From: Lachnospiraceae bacterium | Lineage (GTDB): Bacteria > Bacillota > Clostridia > Lachnospirales > Lachnospiraceae | Length of the DNA stretch: 62,645 nucleotides | Direction: 5' to 3' | Assembly: GCA_910574715.1 (NCBI GenBank) | Contig: CAJTCH010000029.1 | Coordinates: 1-62,645 of the forward strand | Notes under the pieces: model-generated | The model's database searches: none | Seen by the model: only the letters and a program-made list of their open reading frames with translations | What the model was told of the DNA's origin: nothing | Shown here: one piece after another, positions 1-8,623 of the stretch | How positions within the stretch are numbered: position 1 is the stretch's first letter | How the letters are laid out: each line of letters starts with the position of its first letter | Made by a program: the position numbers and the translations under genes

Positions 1-265
1 CAATGTCATTTACTTAACTTCTAATAATAATGTGATCTGTTGTTTTCGACCAGATTTTCTATCAACTTAAGAAAAAGAGGGGGGATTTCTATTCCCAAAT
101 GCAGATGGAATGCTGTAAAATGGGGAGTACTCCCGATTTTGTGGTGCAATGTATGGATTTATGGCAATAGAAAGACATAACAACAAGACGAATTTATGAA
201 ATTAAAAAAATCATTTTCATTCGTCTCATTTTGAGGTATATTTAGTATGTTTAGCTCTGTTTTTG

Positions 266-1579
266 TTAGTTTCGATAACAGAAGCTGATTGGAAGTTTGA
301 ACCTTGCTTGGCGTGCGAAGGTTCGCCCGGGCCTGACCGGTAGGATATTCTGAGCGATCAGGCCCTCCACGTCTAATGTTGTTGTCCCATCATGTATTCT
401 CAAAAAGTCCCGGCATGTTTTGATTGCTTCCGAATAGTTAACCTGATATACATGTTTCGTCTTTTTTTCAGGGAGCTCTACTGCCATAGCTATTTCCGAG
501 CAAAAATTATACAGGATTGCCCTTGCCCATACTTCCTGTACAATGTATTCATATTTTTTGGAATGAAATGCTTTGAGACACAATGGGTATTTCAGGTCAC
601 GGAAAGAAGTTTCCTCATTCCATCTTAGGTGGTACAAGTCCTTGAAATCATCGATATCGAAATCAAGATCCGGAAGATTTGTGATCAGATTTTCGTAACA
701 GCCCTCCGATAATTCAATCCTGATGATGCGCAGGGACAGTCTGTATTCGGGATGGTCCTGTGTAATATAATCCATAGGGACATCCTGGCACACAAACCGG
801 TATTGTTCTTCCAGTTCAGGATGAAGCCGTTTTTTCTTAGAATGTGATCTGGATAAAATACGGTCCACATGATAATCAAGCTGCCTGACGCCATTTAAAG
901 GAACCCCCAGAATTTTTTCCGTCTTGGCATCGGTACAGCGTATGAGAAAGAACTGCCCATTTTCAATTACATGTGCAAAAGCGTTATAAGAGGCATAGCC
1001 TCTGTCACACAAATAAATGACAGGGGTATCTGCTTCGGAACGGTCAACCATCTGGCAGAATGCGCTGTATTCATTGCGTTTCCGGGAAGGCTGGATGAAG
1101 AGATCCGTAAACTTTTTGTCCAGAACAGAAAAGAAAGCATTGATATGGATTTGGTTAAATCCTCTGGTGGACTTTCCATTTGGTTCAAAGAAAGTATCCG
1201 GATCATCCGGATTCCTGAAAATATCGGCCGCAGAACCATCACAAGCGACTAAGGAATATTTGCCTTTAAACAACTTCTTTTTACACTTTTGAGTAAAAGA
1301 AACGAGAAGGCTTCTAAAGGCATCATTTTTAATCTTTTTGCGTTGTTTATAAAAGGCAGCTTTTGAAGGAGCATCCGTAGAACGTCCAAAAAAGCGGTAA
1401 AGTTCTTCCTTAATACAGTCAGCTTCCATAGTCAGGAGCATAAGGAGAAGATGTTTGAATCCCAGTTTTCGATTACGCGAAAAGTCTTTACCGGGATGAA
1501 GAGCATAATTTTGGGGATTGGCAGCAAGCTCATGGATGGAAGCGAGCAGCATTGCTTTGACAACATCAGCGTATTTCAT
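266..1579 (-). CDS. IS4-family DDE transposase
   Basis: 437 aa, a normal length for IS4-type transposases, which cut and paste the element through a DDE active site. The first catalytic Asp is in VACDGSA (D114), the second in CDRGYAS (D192), and the Glu sits in the IS4 signature Y-x2-R-x3-E-x6-K, which matches exactly at Y316, R319, E323 and K330. The start has a GGAGGTAC-type ribosome binding site just upstream on the minus strand. The reading frame is intact, so the element may still be active. The family call is firm; the exact IS name is not known. Confidence 0.95.
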   Translation of the reverse strand: MKYADVVKAMLLASIHELAANPQNYALHPGKDFSRNRKLGFKHLLLMLLTMEADCIKEELYRFFGRSTDAPSKAAFYKQRKKIKNDAFRSLLVSFTQKCKKKLFKGKYSLVACDGSAADIFRNPDDPDTFFEPNGKSTRGFNQIHINAFFSVLDKKFTDLFIQPSRKRNEYSAFCQMVDRSEADTPVIYLCDRGYASYNAFAHVIENGQFFLIRCTDAKTEKILGVPLNGVRQLDYHVDRILSRSHSKKKRLHPELEEQYRFVCQDVPMDYITQDHPEYRLSLRIIRIELSEGCYENLITNLPDLDFDIDDFKDLYHLRWNEETSFRDLKYPLCLKAFHSKKYEYIVQEVWARAILYNFCSEIAMAVELPEKKTKHVYQVNYSEAIKTCRDFLRIHDGTTTLDVEGLIAQNILPVRPGRTFARQARFKLPISFCYRN

Positions 1580-1637
1580 AAAAGTACCTCCTTAATCAGG
1601 TGAAAGTAAATAATGAATAAACAGTTCCTGATTAATT

Positions 1638-1667
1638 GGCCTTTTTCTGAGTAATCAGAAAAAGGCC
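1638..1667 (-). promoter_or_regulatory. Leader hairpin upstream of transposase
   Basis: A perfect 13-bp stem, GGCCTTTTTCTGA, with a 4-nt loop, lies between the right IS end and the transposase start. No T-run follows on the minus strand, so it is more likely a leader structure limiting transposase expression than a terminator. Function is inferred. Confidence 0.5.
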
Positions 1668-1719
1668 GCACATTTTGAGGTACTTGTCAAGTAATAATTA
1701 AAAAATTTGGGTTACTGGT

Positions 1720-1753
1720 AGAAAAAAAGAATTCGGACATAATATCCGAATTC
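1720..1753 (-). terminator. Insulating terminator at the IS right end
   Basis: The stem GAATTCGGA/TCCGAATTC (1729-1737 and 1745-1753) has a 7-nt loop. Read on the minus strand it is followed by a run of T (A-run at 1722-1728 on the plus strand), giving a rho-independent terminator that would block outside transcription from entering the transposase gene. This is a known strategy of insertion sequences. Confidence 0.6.
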
Positions 1754-1776
1754 TCGTTAAGTAAATGACATTGGCT

Positions 1777-3090
1777 ATGAATAGTATGAACTTTATTGAT
1801 AAATATATATTACTGGTGTACTGTATCGTGGAGATATATCTTGTCTATACGTTTTTTGAATGTTTTTTTGAAAAGAAGTCCTGGGCGCTGGAACCTAAGA
1901 AGCTTTATCTTACGAATGCAGGGGCGGTGTTCAGCCTGTATGCGGTGAATCTGGTGGGGAAACGGGAGCTGAACCTTGTCATGTTCACAGTCATAACCTT
2001 TGTCTTTGTGATGGTTTTATTTGAGGGAAAGACGGGGAGCAGGGTTTTGTGCTACGTAGTCGCATATTCCATTATATTCGCGAGTGAATGTCTGTTTGCA
2101 ATTATCTTCAACCAGACGAATGAGAAGAATATGCTGATGTCAGGGGTTCATCTGGAGATCCTGTCCCTGAAACTTTTAACCTATATTATGTTTGTACTGG
2201 TAGAACAGTTTATCGGGACATCAAAGAGGAAGATGGATAATCATATCTTTTTGGAATATCTGTGCCTGCCGGTGGCCGGTTTTGGTATCATGGCAGGAAT
2301 TGTCTATTCGGGTTTTGATTTTGGTACGAATGTCTATGTAAAGGTACTGATCACCGTTTGCTTCAGCCTTCTGCTGACCGGGAATATCCTTGTGTTCTAT
2401 GCATTTAACAGATATTCGGAAGAAATGTACCAAAATGCGGAAAATCAGATTCTCATTACAAAACAGCAGGCAGATTTAAAATATTATACGCAGATGGACG
2501 AAGTGCAGGGAAGCCATAATGAGTTCGTTCATAATATGAACCATTACCTGTCTATGATTCATAATTTTGCAAGGCAGGGCGACTGTAAAAGTATTATGAA
2601 GGCAGTGGAGGAGATGAACGGGCATATAGAGGACAGTGGGACGGAAATATTCTGCAGCCATCATGTACTGAACATGATATTATCCGAGAAAAAAGGACGG
2701 GCGGAAAAGAACCAGGTTGAATTTGATGCTTATGTGGAGCCGGGAGTAAGATTAGAGATGGTTTCCGATATTGATCTGGTCGCAATATTGGGAAATCTGC
2801 TAGACAATGCGCTGCGTGCCGCCGGAGAATGTCGGGGACAGAAATATGTGAAGGTACGTATTTTTATGCAGGATGTCGGAGGGTTTTGTGTATTCAGGAT
2901 TATAAATGGATATTCAGGGGAGATTGCCGTGCAGGGGGATACGCTCCTGTCAACCAAAAAAGAAAAAGGTCTGCATGGCCTGGGGATTGGCAGCGTAAAT
3001 AAGATGGCGGAAAAGTATGGGGGTTATCTCTCTTGTAAAGTAGAAAAAGATGTATTTACAGCAGTACTGTTATTGTCAACACAGGATTAA
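1777..3090 (+). CDS. AgrC-like GHKL sensor histidine kinase, 5' end disrupted by IS
   Basis: About 437 aa from ATG 1777. The N-terminal half has five to six hydrophobic segments (to about residue 220), then a dimerisation helix with the phospho-acceptor region HNEFVHNMNHYL, an N box GNLLDNALRAA and a G box KGLHGLGIGSVNK. This layout is that of AgrC-type quorum-sensing kinases, which read a cyclic peptide and phosphorylate a LytTR regulator. An ATG at 1765 lies inside the IS inverted repeat and would add four residues (MTLA) of IS origin. I prefer 1777 as the native start. No ribosome binding site precedes either codon, because the IS has replaced it, so expression is probably impaired. No agrB, agrD or agrA gene is in the window; they could lie to the left of the IS. 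Confidence 0.8.
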   Translation: MNSMNFIDKYILLVYCIVEIYLVYTFFECFFEKKSWALEPKKLYLTNAGAVFSLYAVNLVGKRELNLVMFTVITFVFVMVLFEGKTGSRVLCYVVAYSIIFASECLFAIIFNQTNEKNMLMSGVHLEILSLKLLTYIMFVLVEQFIGTSKRKMDNHIFLEYLCLPVAGFGIMAGIVYSGFDFGTNVYVKVLITVCFSLLLTGNILVFYAFNRYSEEMYQNAENQILITKQQADLKYYTQMDEVQGSHNEFVHNMNHYLSMIHNFARQGDCKSIMKAVEEMNGHIEDSGTEIFCSHHVLNMILSEKKGRAEKNQVEFDAYVEPGVRLEMVSDIDLVAILGNLLDNALRAAGECRGQKYVKVRIFMQDVGGFCVFRIINGYSGEIAVQGDTLLSTKKEKGLHGLGIGSVNKMAEKYGGYLSCKVEKDVFTAVLLLSTQD

Positions 3091-3132
3091 AAGTAGAAAA
3101 ATAGAATGCCTGATAGCAGGAGATCCTTTAAC

Positions 3133-3202
3133 TGCAAATATGGCACCTCATTCTGCAAAAATGGACAACCTTGTTGCAGGAGAAAGGTAGGGTTGATAAA
3201 CT
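3133..3202 (+). promoter_or_regulatory. LytTR-type direct-repeat promoter A (upstream of AraC/ABC unit)
   Basis: TGCAAATATGG at 3133 and TGCAAAAATGG at 3154 are direct repeats 21 bp apart; a weaker third copy (TGCAGGAGAAA) begins at 3175. TTGCAG (3174-3179), a 17-bp spacer and TAAACT (3197-3202) form a plausible promoter, with the -10 starting 43 bp after the second repeat. The same layout occurs at 21689, 49246 and 57682. Two-turn spacing of direct repeats next to a weak -35 is typical of LytTR (AgrA-like) activators. The regulator itself is inferred. Confidence 0.7.
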
Positions 3203-3288
3203 TATATTGCGTTTCTGGGGCTTAAAACCAGTGCCGGCAAGGCACAGGCATAGCAAAGGGAGATGTAAGGCAAAGAAAGAGAGATGAT

Positions 3289-4059
3289 ATGGAGTGGGAT
3301 GAAAAGTTACAGAGAATAATCAGTTGTATTGAGAGTAGCCTGGATTATGGAGAGCGGGCTATAGATGAAAAGGAAATTGAAGAGATTGCCGGTTGTTCTT
3401 ATGCTTTTTTCCAAAAGGTATTCTCTTATATAAACGGAATCAGCCTGTCCGAATATATCCGGCTGCGTAAGCTTACATTTGCCGGATATGATTTAAAAGG
3501 CAGCTGCATTAGGATTGCAGAAGTAAGCAATAGATACGGATATGAATCACCTACCTCTTTTACTAAGGCGTTCCGCAGGTTTCATGGCGTTTCACCGAGA
3601 GAGGCAAGGAAGCATGAAACAAGGTTGCAGATTTATCCCCAAATGGAGAAGATACGAAAACAGCAGTATTCCTGGAATATTCAGACAAAAGAAGAGATCT
3701 GGCCGGCAGGGGTCTCTGATAATAAAAATGAATGGCAGCATTCAGTTATGATTGTATTGTCACAGCAGCTGGAAAGTGATTTCAAAGGAGGCATTTCGCT
3801 GGGTGAAGTCCGTCCATCCATAAGGCATGAATTACGGAATGTTTCTGAATATAAATTATCAGGACATACTTGGGCGATTATAGAGTGCAGGGGTGAGGTA
3901 CCGCATGCAATACAAAATGGATGGAAATATTTAAAAGGGGAATGGCTGCCCAGACATTCATTCCAATATGGGGAATGTCCGGCGGTGGAATGGTATGGTG
4001 AAGGGAATCCAAAGGATAAGGATTATGTAAGCCAGATATGGATTCCTATCATTATATGA
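3289..4059 (+). CDS. AraC-family regulator with GyrI-like effector domain
   Basis: 256 aa. The AraC double helix-turn-helix is at the N terminus (about residues 7-108; second helix pair near YGYESPTSFTKAFRRFHGVSP). The C-terminal part (about 150-255, ending in DYVSQIWIPI) resembles the GyrI/AraC effector-binding fold that binds small amphipathic molecules. The gene is followed 45 bp later by an ABC transporter read in the same direction, so it probably controls drug or peptide export. The start has only a weak purine-rich site (AGAGAG). Promoter A lies about 90 bp upstream. Confidence 0.88.
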   Translation: MEWDEKLQRIISCIESSLDYGERAIDEKEIEEIAGCSYAFFQKVFSYINGISLSEYIRLRKLTFAGYDLKGSCIRIAEVSNRYGYESPTSFTKAFRRFHGVSPREARKHETRLQIYPQMEKIRKQQYSWNIQTKEEIWPAGVSDNKNEWQHSVMIVLSQQLESDFKGGISLGEVRPSIRHELRNVSEYKLSGHTWAIIECRGEVPHAIQNGWKYLKGEWLPRHSFQYGECPAVEWYGEGNPKDKDYVSQIWIPIII

Positions 4060-4104
4060 AAGATAAGGAAAAGTCCAGTCGTTTCTGGATACGGAGGACA
4101 GATC

Positions 4105-4992
4105 ATGGATGAAATATTGCAGATTAAGGATTTGACAAAGAAATATGGGGATTTTAAACTGGATCAGGTTTTCTTTTCAATTCCTAAAGGTTCCATTATG
4201 GGATTAATAGGAGAAAACGGAGCCGGAAAAAGCACAACAATCAACGCCATTCTGGGTCTTATAAAAAAAGATAAGGGAACAGTAAGATTCTGGGGGAAGG
4301 AACTTGATTCGACAATACAGATCAAAGAAAATATAGGCGTTGTATTTGATGGGATTAATTTTTACGAGACACTGACACCAGAAAAAGTTGGAAAAATTTG
4401 TGCTGCAGCATATAAGCAATGGGATAACCCTACATATCAGAATCTCCTGGAGCGTTTCAGTATTCCACAGATAAAAGAAATTAAAACCTTGTCCAAAGGG
4501 ATGAAAATGAAATTGAGTATTGCTGCTGCATTGTCGCATCGGCCGAAGTTGTTAATTCTGGATGAGGCAACGAGCGGACTTGACTCGGTTATGCGGGATG
4601 ATATTCTTGAGATATTTGCAGGATTTGTCAAAGAAGAGGGGCGTTCCATCTTGATGTCGTCGCATATTACTACAGATCTGGAAAAAGTGGCAGATTATAT
4701 TACATTCATTCATCGTGGGAGGGTTATCTTCTCTAAGAGGAAAAGTGACCTGTACAATGGTTACGGGGTAATTCGATGTGAGTCAGGCTTGTTTGAGAAA
4801 GTTGATAAAGCAGATATCTTAGCGTGCCGGAAGGATGGGACCAGATGGAACATACTTGTTGGGGATAAGGAAAAGGCAAAAAGAAAATATAAAAATGCTA
4901 TGGTAGATACAATATCGATAGAAGATATGCTTTTGATGTATGTAAAGGGGGAGCAGTCAAATGAAGAGTCTCATTTTAAAAGATTTATATAA
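4105..4992 (+). CDS. ABC transporter ATP-binding protein
   Basis: 295 aa. Walker A is GENGAGKS (about residue 36), the ABC signature is LSKGMKMKLS, and Walker B is LLILDEAT followed by SGLD. The sequence is of the YtrB/BcrA type that pairs with ABC-2 membrane subunits for export of drugs or peptides. A GGAGG site precedes the ATG. The 3' end overlaps the permease gene by 32 bp, showing translational coupling. Its substrate cannot be told from sequence. Confidence 0.93.
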   Translation: MDEILQIKDLTKKYGDFKLDQVFFSIPKGSIMGLIGENGAGKSTTINAILGLIKKDKGTVRFWGKELDSTIQIKENIGVVFDGINFYETLTPEKVGKICAAAYKQWDNPTYQNLLERFSIPQIKEIKTLSKGMKMKLSIAAALSHRPKLLILDEATSGLDSVMRDDILEIFAGFVKEEGRSILMSSHITTDLEKVADYITFIHRGRVIFSKRKSDLYNGYGVIRCESGLFEKVDKADILACRKDGTRWNILVGDKEKAKRKYKNAMVDTISIEDMLLMYVKGEQSNEESHFKRFI

Positions 4993-5614
4993 TATTGGTC
5001 ATAATGCAAAGTCGATGCTGTTAATCTTACTGGTGTTTGCTATTGGTTTGATTATGGTTTCGGGGGTGGAAAGCTATATTATTTCATCAGGAGTGTTATG
5101 CAGCATGATGATTGTAACAACGTTTACGTTTGATGATCATTGTAAATGGTCTAAATATGCTTTGGTTATGCCGATATGTAAAAAAGATATAGTTAAGGCC
5201 AAATTTATTGTTCTTATTATTTTCTGTATTGCTGGTATTTGCGTAGGAACCATTTTTGGTGTGGCAGGGGGAGTGGCTATGCATAAGATGGCGTTAAGTA
5301 TGGAAGGGATAGTAACAATGCTTTTTATGGGATTTGTCGGACTCATCGTCTCGGTTATTTTCGGAAGTATGTCTATTCCATTGGTCTTTAAGTATGGTGC
5401 GGAAAAGGGGCGTATGCTTTTACTGATTTCATTTGCTGTTCCTTTGGGAATATGTTTTATGGTGTATGAAATATTAATGATGCTCGGTGTGAAAATCACG
5501 GATCAGCTTATTTTTACAATTTTATGTGCGTCTCCCTTGATTGCGGCGATCTGGATTTACACAATGTATAGAATAAGCTGCAGAATATTTTATAAGCAGG
5601 AAATAAACGGGTGA
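4961..5614 (+). CDS. ABC-2 type permease
   Basis: 217 aa with about six hydrophobic segments and short loops, the shape of small ABC-2 export permeases. It begins inside the 3' end of the ATPase gene, so the two are made together and should form one transporter. A GGGGGAG site lies just before the ATG. It is the last gene of the unit. The substrate is unknown; the AraC/GyrI regulator upstream suggests an amphipathic compound. Confidence 0.85.
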   Translation: MKSLILKDLYNIGHNAKSMLLILLVFAIGLIMVSGVESYIISSGVLCSMMIVTTFTFDDHCKWSKYALVMPICKKDIVKAKFIVLIIFCIAGICVGTIFGVAGGVAMHKMALSMEGIVTMLFMGFVGLIVSVIFGSMSIPLVFKYGAEKGRMLLLISFAVPLGICFMVYEILMMLGVKITDQLIFTILCASPLIAAIWIYTMYRISCRIFYKQEING

Positions 5615-6031
5615 TGAAAAGAGAATTTAAGAGAAGAAAGTATATATTTATGCAAAATGTATCCAGCCTTTTCTTTATGGAGTCAAAGTGGTACAGAATA
5701 GTCCGGTATGGTATGAGGAATCCATACGGATCAGAGGCTTTGCATGTTATACTTTAGATAGATGCAATATTTTAATTTTGGCAGACAGCTTATGCTGGAT
5801 GTAGTTTGGAACAGAAATAACTTTGCTTTTTGGTGAAGTTTTTTTGTTTTTAGGAGACAGGAAAGTTTTATATTGCATTGTGAGATTATAGAGAAAAGGA
5901 GGGAAAACATAAAAAATAGGAAGGAGGTTTATCTGTAACTAGTAAACAAGTTAACAATGTTGCGGACAGTAGTACTTTTGTGGAATCAAATGAGAATTTG
6001 AAGAGAATTGAATTGAAAATATTATGGTGAA
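5615..6031 (+). other. Intergenic region with possible small peptide frame
   Basis: No recognisable gene fills this 417-bp stretch. A strong AAGGAGG at 5921-5927 is followed by an open frame (5935-6030) reading TSKQVNNVADSSTFVESNEN and on to TGA, directly before a terminator, but it has no ATG, GTG or TTG at usable spacing. It could be a decayed small-peptide gene that lost its start codon. I see nothing else supportable. Confidence 0.3.
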
Positions 6032-6058
6032 AAGAAGGGCTTTTAGCCCTTCTTTTGG
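6032..6058 (+). terminator. Rho-independent terminator
   Basis: AAGAAGGGC, TTTTA loop, GCCCTTCTT, then TTGGGCTT. It closes whatever is transcribed upstream and isolates the thiamine operon. Confidence 0.75.
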
Positions 6059-6183
6059 GCTTGTCTATTTCATGAAGCTGTCGCTTAAGATAGGCAGATA
6101 GGCTTCACATAAAATTCATTTTTCTTAAGACAGTCACTTGCAAAGCAATAAATGGAATGATATAATTCCTATAACAAAATAAA

Positions 6184-6272
6184 CAGGGGAGCTTGTGTGA
6201 CAGGCTGAGAGGAAGGTAGACCTTCGACCCTTGAACCTGATGCGGATAATGCCGCCGGAGGAAGTCGTGGAG
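6184..6272 (+). promoter_or_regulatory. TPP riboswitch (THI element)
   Basis: The conserved blocks of the thiamine pyrophosphate aptamer are present in order: GGGGAGCT, GCTGAGAGG, GACCCTTGAACCTGATG and CGGATAATGCCGCCGGAGG. The element sits upstream of thiM and is followed by a terminator at 6286, so TPP binding should cause premature termination. This is the standard control of thiamine genes in Firmicutes. Confidence 0.96.
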
Positions 6273-6285
6273 ATCGGTACTTTTT

Positions 6286-6320
6286 CAGGGGGCATGCTAT
6301 GCAGATGTCTCCTGTTTTTT
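6286..6320 (+). terminator. Riboswitch-controlled terminator
   Basis: CAGGGGGCAT pairs with ATGTCTCCTG (6305-6314) using G-U pairs, with a 9-nt loop, followed by six T. Its place between the TPP aptamer and thiM fits a transcriptional off-switch. Confidence 0.8.
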
Positions 6321-6423
6321 GTTGAGTTTTTGCAGCCAGGCAGACAATATCGGCCTGCCATCAACCGGGAAAGCGCCGCCATGCAGGGATGTTTTTTCTC
6401 ATTTTACAAAGGAGTATCATACT

Positions 6424-7245
6424 ATGTTTGAACAGATTTTTGAAAATGTACGGGGGAAGTCACCCCTGGTTCATTGTATCACCAACTATGTCACCGTCAA
6501 CGACTGTGCCAATATGCTGCTGGCCTGCGGCGGCTCACCCATTATGGCAGATGACCCGGAGGATGCCGTGGAAATCACCGGCATCTGCAAAGGGCTGGCT
6601 ATCAACATCGGCACACTGAATCAGCGCACCATCCCGGTTATGCTTGCTGCCGGGAAGCGTGCCAACGAGCTGAGGCATCCTGTGGTGCTGGATCCGGTGG
6701 GAGCTGGGGCCTCCGCGCTGCGGACGGATACGGCACTTCGGCTGCTTGAGGAGCTAAAGCTTACGGTAATCCGGGGCAACATCTCGGAGATGAAGACGCT
6801 GGCTTACGGCAGCGGCACTACCAAAGGGGTGGATGCCGACGTGGCGGACAGGGTGACAGAAGACAATCTGGACGGGGCGGTATCCTTTGCCAGGGAACTG
6901 GCCCGGCGCACCGGGGCGGTTATTGCTGTCACCGGAGCCATTGATATCGTGGCGGACAAAGAGCGGGCATTCTGTATCCGCAACGGCCATCCGGAGATGT
7001 CTTCTATTACCGGGACCGGCTGCCAGCTTTCCATCCTGACGGCGGCCTTTGTCACCGCCAACCCGGAGCATCCCCTTGAGGCGGCAGCCGCAGCCGTGTG
7101 CGCCATGGGTCTGTGCGGGGAGATTGCCCACAGGCGTATGACCGAACTGGACGGCAACGCTTCCTATCGGAACTATATCATCGACGCCATGTACCGCCTG
7201 ACTCCTGCAAGGTTGGAGAAAGGAGCAAATTATGAAGTGCGATAA
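6424..7245 (+). CDS. thiM: Hydroxyethylthiazole kinase
   Basis: 273 aa. ThiM phosphorylates salvaged 4-methyl-5-hydroxyethylthiazole with ATP. The N terminus LVHCITNYVTVNDCANMLLA, the DDPEDAVEI stretch, VVLDPVGAGAS and the catalytic-Cys motif GTGCQLS are all typical. The frame stays open upstream to 6319, but the ATG at 6424 has AAAGGAG in front and matches the family start, so I use it. It is the first gene of the riboswitch-controlled operon; its end overlaps thiE by 14 bp. Confidence 0.97.
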   Translation: MFEQIFENVRGKSPLVHCITNYVTVNDCANMLLACGGSPIMADDPEDAVEITGICKGLAINIGTLNQRTIPVMLAAGKRANELRHPVVLDPVGAGASALRTDTALRLLEELKLTVIRGNISEMKTLAYGSGTTKGVDADVADRVTEDNLDGAVSFARELARRTGAVIAVTGAIDIVADKERAFCIRNGHPEMSSITGTGCQLSILTAAFVTANPEHPLEAAAAAVCAMGLCGEIAHRRMTELDGNASYRNYIIDAMYRLTPARLEKGANYEVR

Positions 7246-7873
7246 ACGCTATATGCTGCTCTATGCCGTTACTGACCGGGCCTGGACAGGGGAACAGACG
7301 CTCTATGAGCAGGTGGAGGCGGCATTGAAGGGCGGTGTGACTTGTGTGCAGCTGCGGGAGAAAGAGATGGATGAGACGGCGTTTCTTCAGGAGGCCAAAG
7401 ATATCTGTGCCCTGTGCCACCGGTATGGCGTGCCGTTCATTGTGAATGACAATGTGGACGTCGCCATCGCCTGCCAGGCGGACGGTATCCATGTGGGCCA
7501 GGAGGACATGGCGGCGGGCGAGGTTCGCCGCCGGGTGGGGGACGCTATGCTCCTGGGTGTCTCTGTCCATACGGTGGAAGAAGCACGACGGGCTGTTCGG
7601 AACGGTGCGGACTATCTGGGTCTGGGGGCGGTGTTCCCCACAAGCACGAAGACAGATGTGGATCAGATGACGAATGAGACCTTACGCGCCATCTGCGATG
7701 CGGTTGACGTGCCCGTTGTGGCCATCGGAGGCATTAACCGGGGCAACCTTCTTAAGCTGTCCGGCAGCGGTGTGGACGGTGTGGCCCTGGTATCAGCCAT
7801 TTTTTCGGCGGAGGATATTGAGGATACCTGCCGAAAGCTTCGCCTGTTGGCAGAGGGGATGGTGAGGGCATGA
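7232..7873 (+). CDS. thiE: Thiamine-phosphate synthase
   Basis: 213 aa TIM barrel that joins HMP pyrophosphate to thiazole phosphate to give thiamine phosphate. Signatures: VQLREKEMDE, NDNVDVA, HVGQEDM, GAVFPTSTKTD and the phosphate-binding AIGGIN. The ATG overlaps the end of thiM and has AAAGGAG upstream. The 3' end overlaps the next gene by 4 bp. With thiM and thiD it completes a salvage route to thiamine phosphate. Confidence 0.97.
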   Translation: MKCDKRYMLLYAVTDRAWTGEQTLYEQVEAALKGGVTCVQLREKEMDETAFLQEAKDICALCHRYGVPFIVNDNVDVAIACQADGIHVGQEDMAAGEVRRRVGDAMLLGVSVHTVEEARRAVRNGADYLGLGAVFPTSTKTDVDQMTNETLRAICDAVDVPVVAIGGINRGNLLKLSGSGVDGVALVSAIFSAEDIEDTCRKLRLLAEGMVRA

Positions 7874-8529
7874 GGATTCGCGGCGCGATTTTTGATGTGG
7901 ACGGCACGCTGTTGGACTCCATGTTTATCTGGGACACCATCGGAGAGACTTATCTGCGCTCTATCGGATATGAGCCGAAAGAGAATCTGAACGAGGTGTT
8001 TAAGAATATGAGCCTGCGCCAGGCGGCCCGCTACTATCAGACCGAGTATGGCGTGAAGCTTGGTATTGATGAGATCATGGATGGGGTCAACGCCATGTTG
8101 GAGCGGTATTACTGTTTTGAGGTTCCGCTGAAACCGGGGGTGGAGGAGCTGCTTAAGCGGTTTAGGGCAAGCGGCGTCAAGCTGTGTATCGCCACTGCCA
8201 CTGACCGGTATCTGGTGGAGGCCGCTCTGAAGCGGTGCAAAGCGCTGTCTTATTTTGGCGAGATTTTCACCTGCAATGAAGTGGGACACGGCAAGGATGA
8301 GCCGGATATCTTTGAGGCGGCGCTTCGCTTCCTGGGAACAGAAAAGTCAGAGACGGTTGTGTTTGATGACGCGCTCTATGCCATCAAAGCGGCGAAAGAA
8401 GCCGGGTTCCCTGTGGCGGCGGTCTGTGACAGCCATGAAAAGAATCAGGAAGAAATCCGCGTTCTGTCCGATGTATACCTGAAAGACTTGGCGCAGCTGG
8501 ATAAACTTCAGAAGCTCCTTCCGGTTTAA
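7870..8529 (+). CDS. HAD-superfamily hydrolase in the thiamine operon
   Basis: 219 aa. HAD motif I is DVDGTLLDS (D9 and D11 catalytic), motif II lies near CIATATDRY, and the C-terminal acidic motif is VFDDALYAIKAAKEAG, as in HAD subfamily IA phosphatases. It starts inside the last codons of thiE (ATGA overlap), so it belongs to the operon. A role as phosphatase on a thiamine intermediate (thiamine phosphate or an HMP/thiazole phosphate) is an inference from context. No thiL-type kinase is present here, so how TPP is finished is not visible. Confidence 0.88.
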   Translation: MRIRGAIFDVDGTLLDSMFIWDTIGETYLRSIGYEPKENLNEVFKNMSLRQAARYYQTEYGVKLGIDEIMDGVNAMLERYYCFEVPLKPGVEELLKRFRASGVKLCIATATDRYLVEAALKRCKALSYFGEIFTCNEVGHGKDEPDIFEAALRFLGTEKSETVVFDDALYAIKAAKEAGFPVAAVCDSHEKNQEEIRVLSDVYLKDLAQLDKLQKLLPV

Positions 8530-8623
8530 GGAATTTACTTCCTGACATCCGAAAGCTTCAAGCGGCGGATCGGGGGCACCACTTTCCGTCGCTTAATAAA
8601 AATAATGCAAAGGAGAGATAGCA

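Larger units (their letters stand above)
1..1773. mobile_element. IS4-family insertion sequence, complete or nearly so
   Basis: An 18-bp perfect inverted repeat brackets the unit: CAATGTCATTTACTTAAC at 1-18 and its reverse complement at 1756-1773. Between them lies one DDE transposase gene on the minus strand. The window begins at the left repeat, so the left flank and any target duplication cannot be seen; the repeat could extend one or more bases further left. The right end stops four bases before the probable ATG of a sensor kinase gene at 1777. Two strong hairpins (1638-1667 and 1729-1753) lie in the transposase leader. Confidence 0.93.

Noticed and set aside
266..1579. Several plus- and minus-strand frames of 60-95 codons inside the transposase gene
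   Set aside because: Shadows of the transposase without ribosome sites.
5741..5775. TGCATG and TGCAAT 22 bp apart in the gap before the thiamine operon
   Set aside because: Spacing is 22 not 21, repeats are weak and no -10 stands at the right distance.
6319..6423. A longer thiM starting upstream of 6424
   Set aside because: That start lies in the riboswitch terminator T-run, has no ribosome site and extends past the conserved family N terminus.
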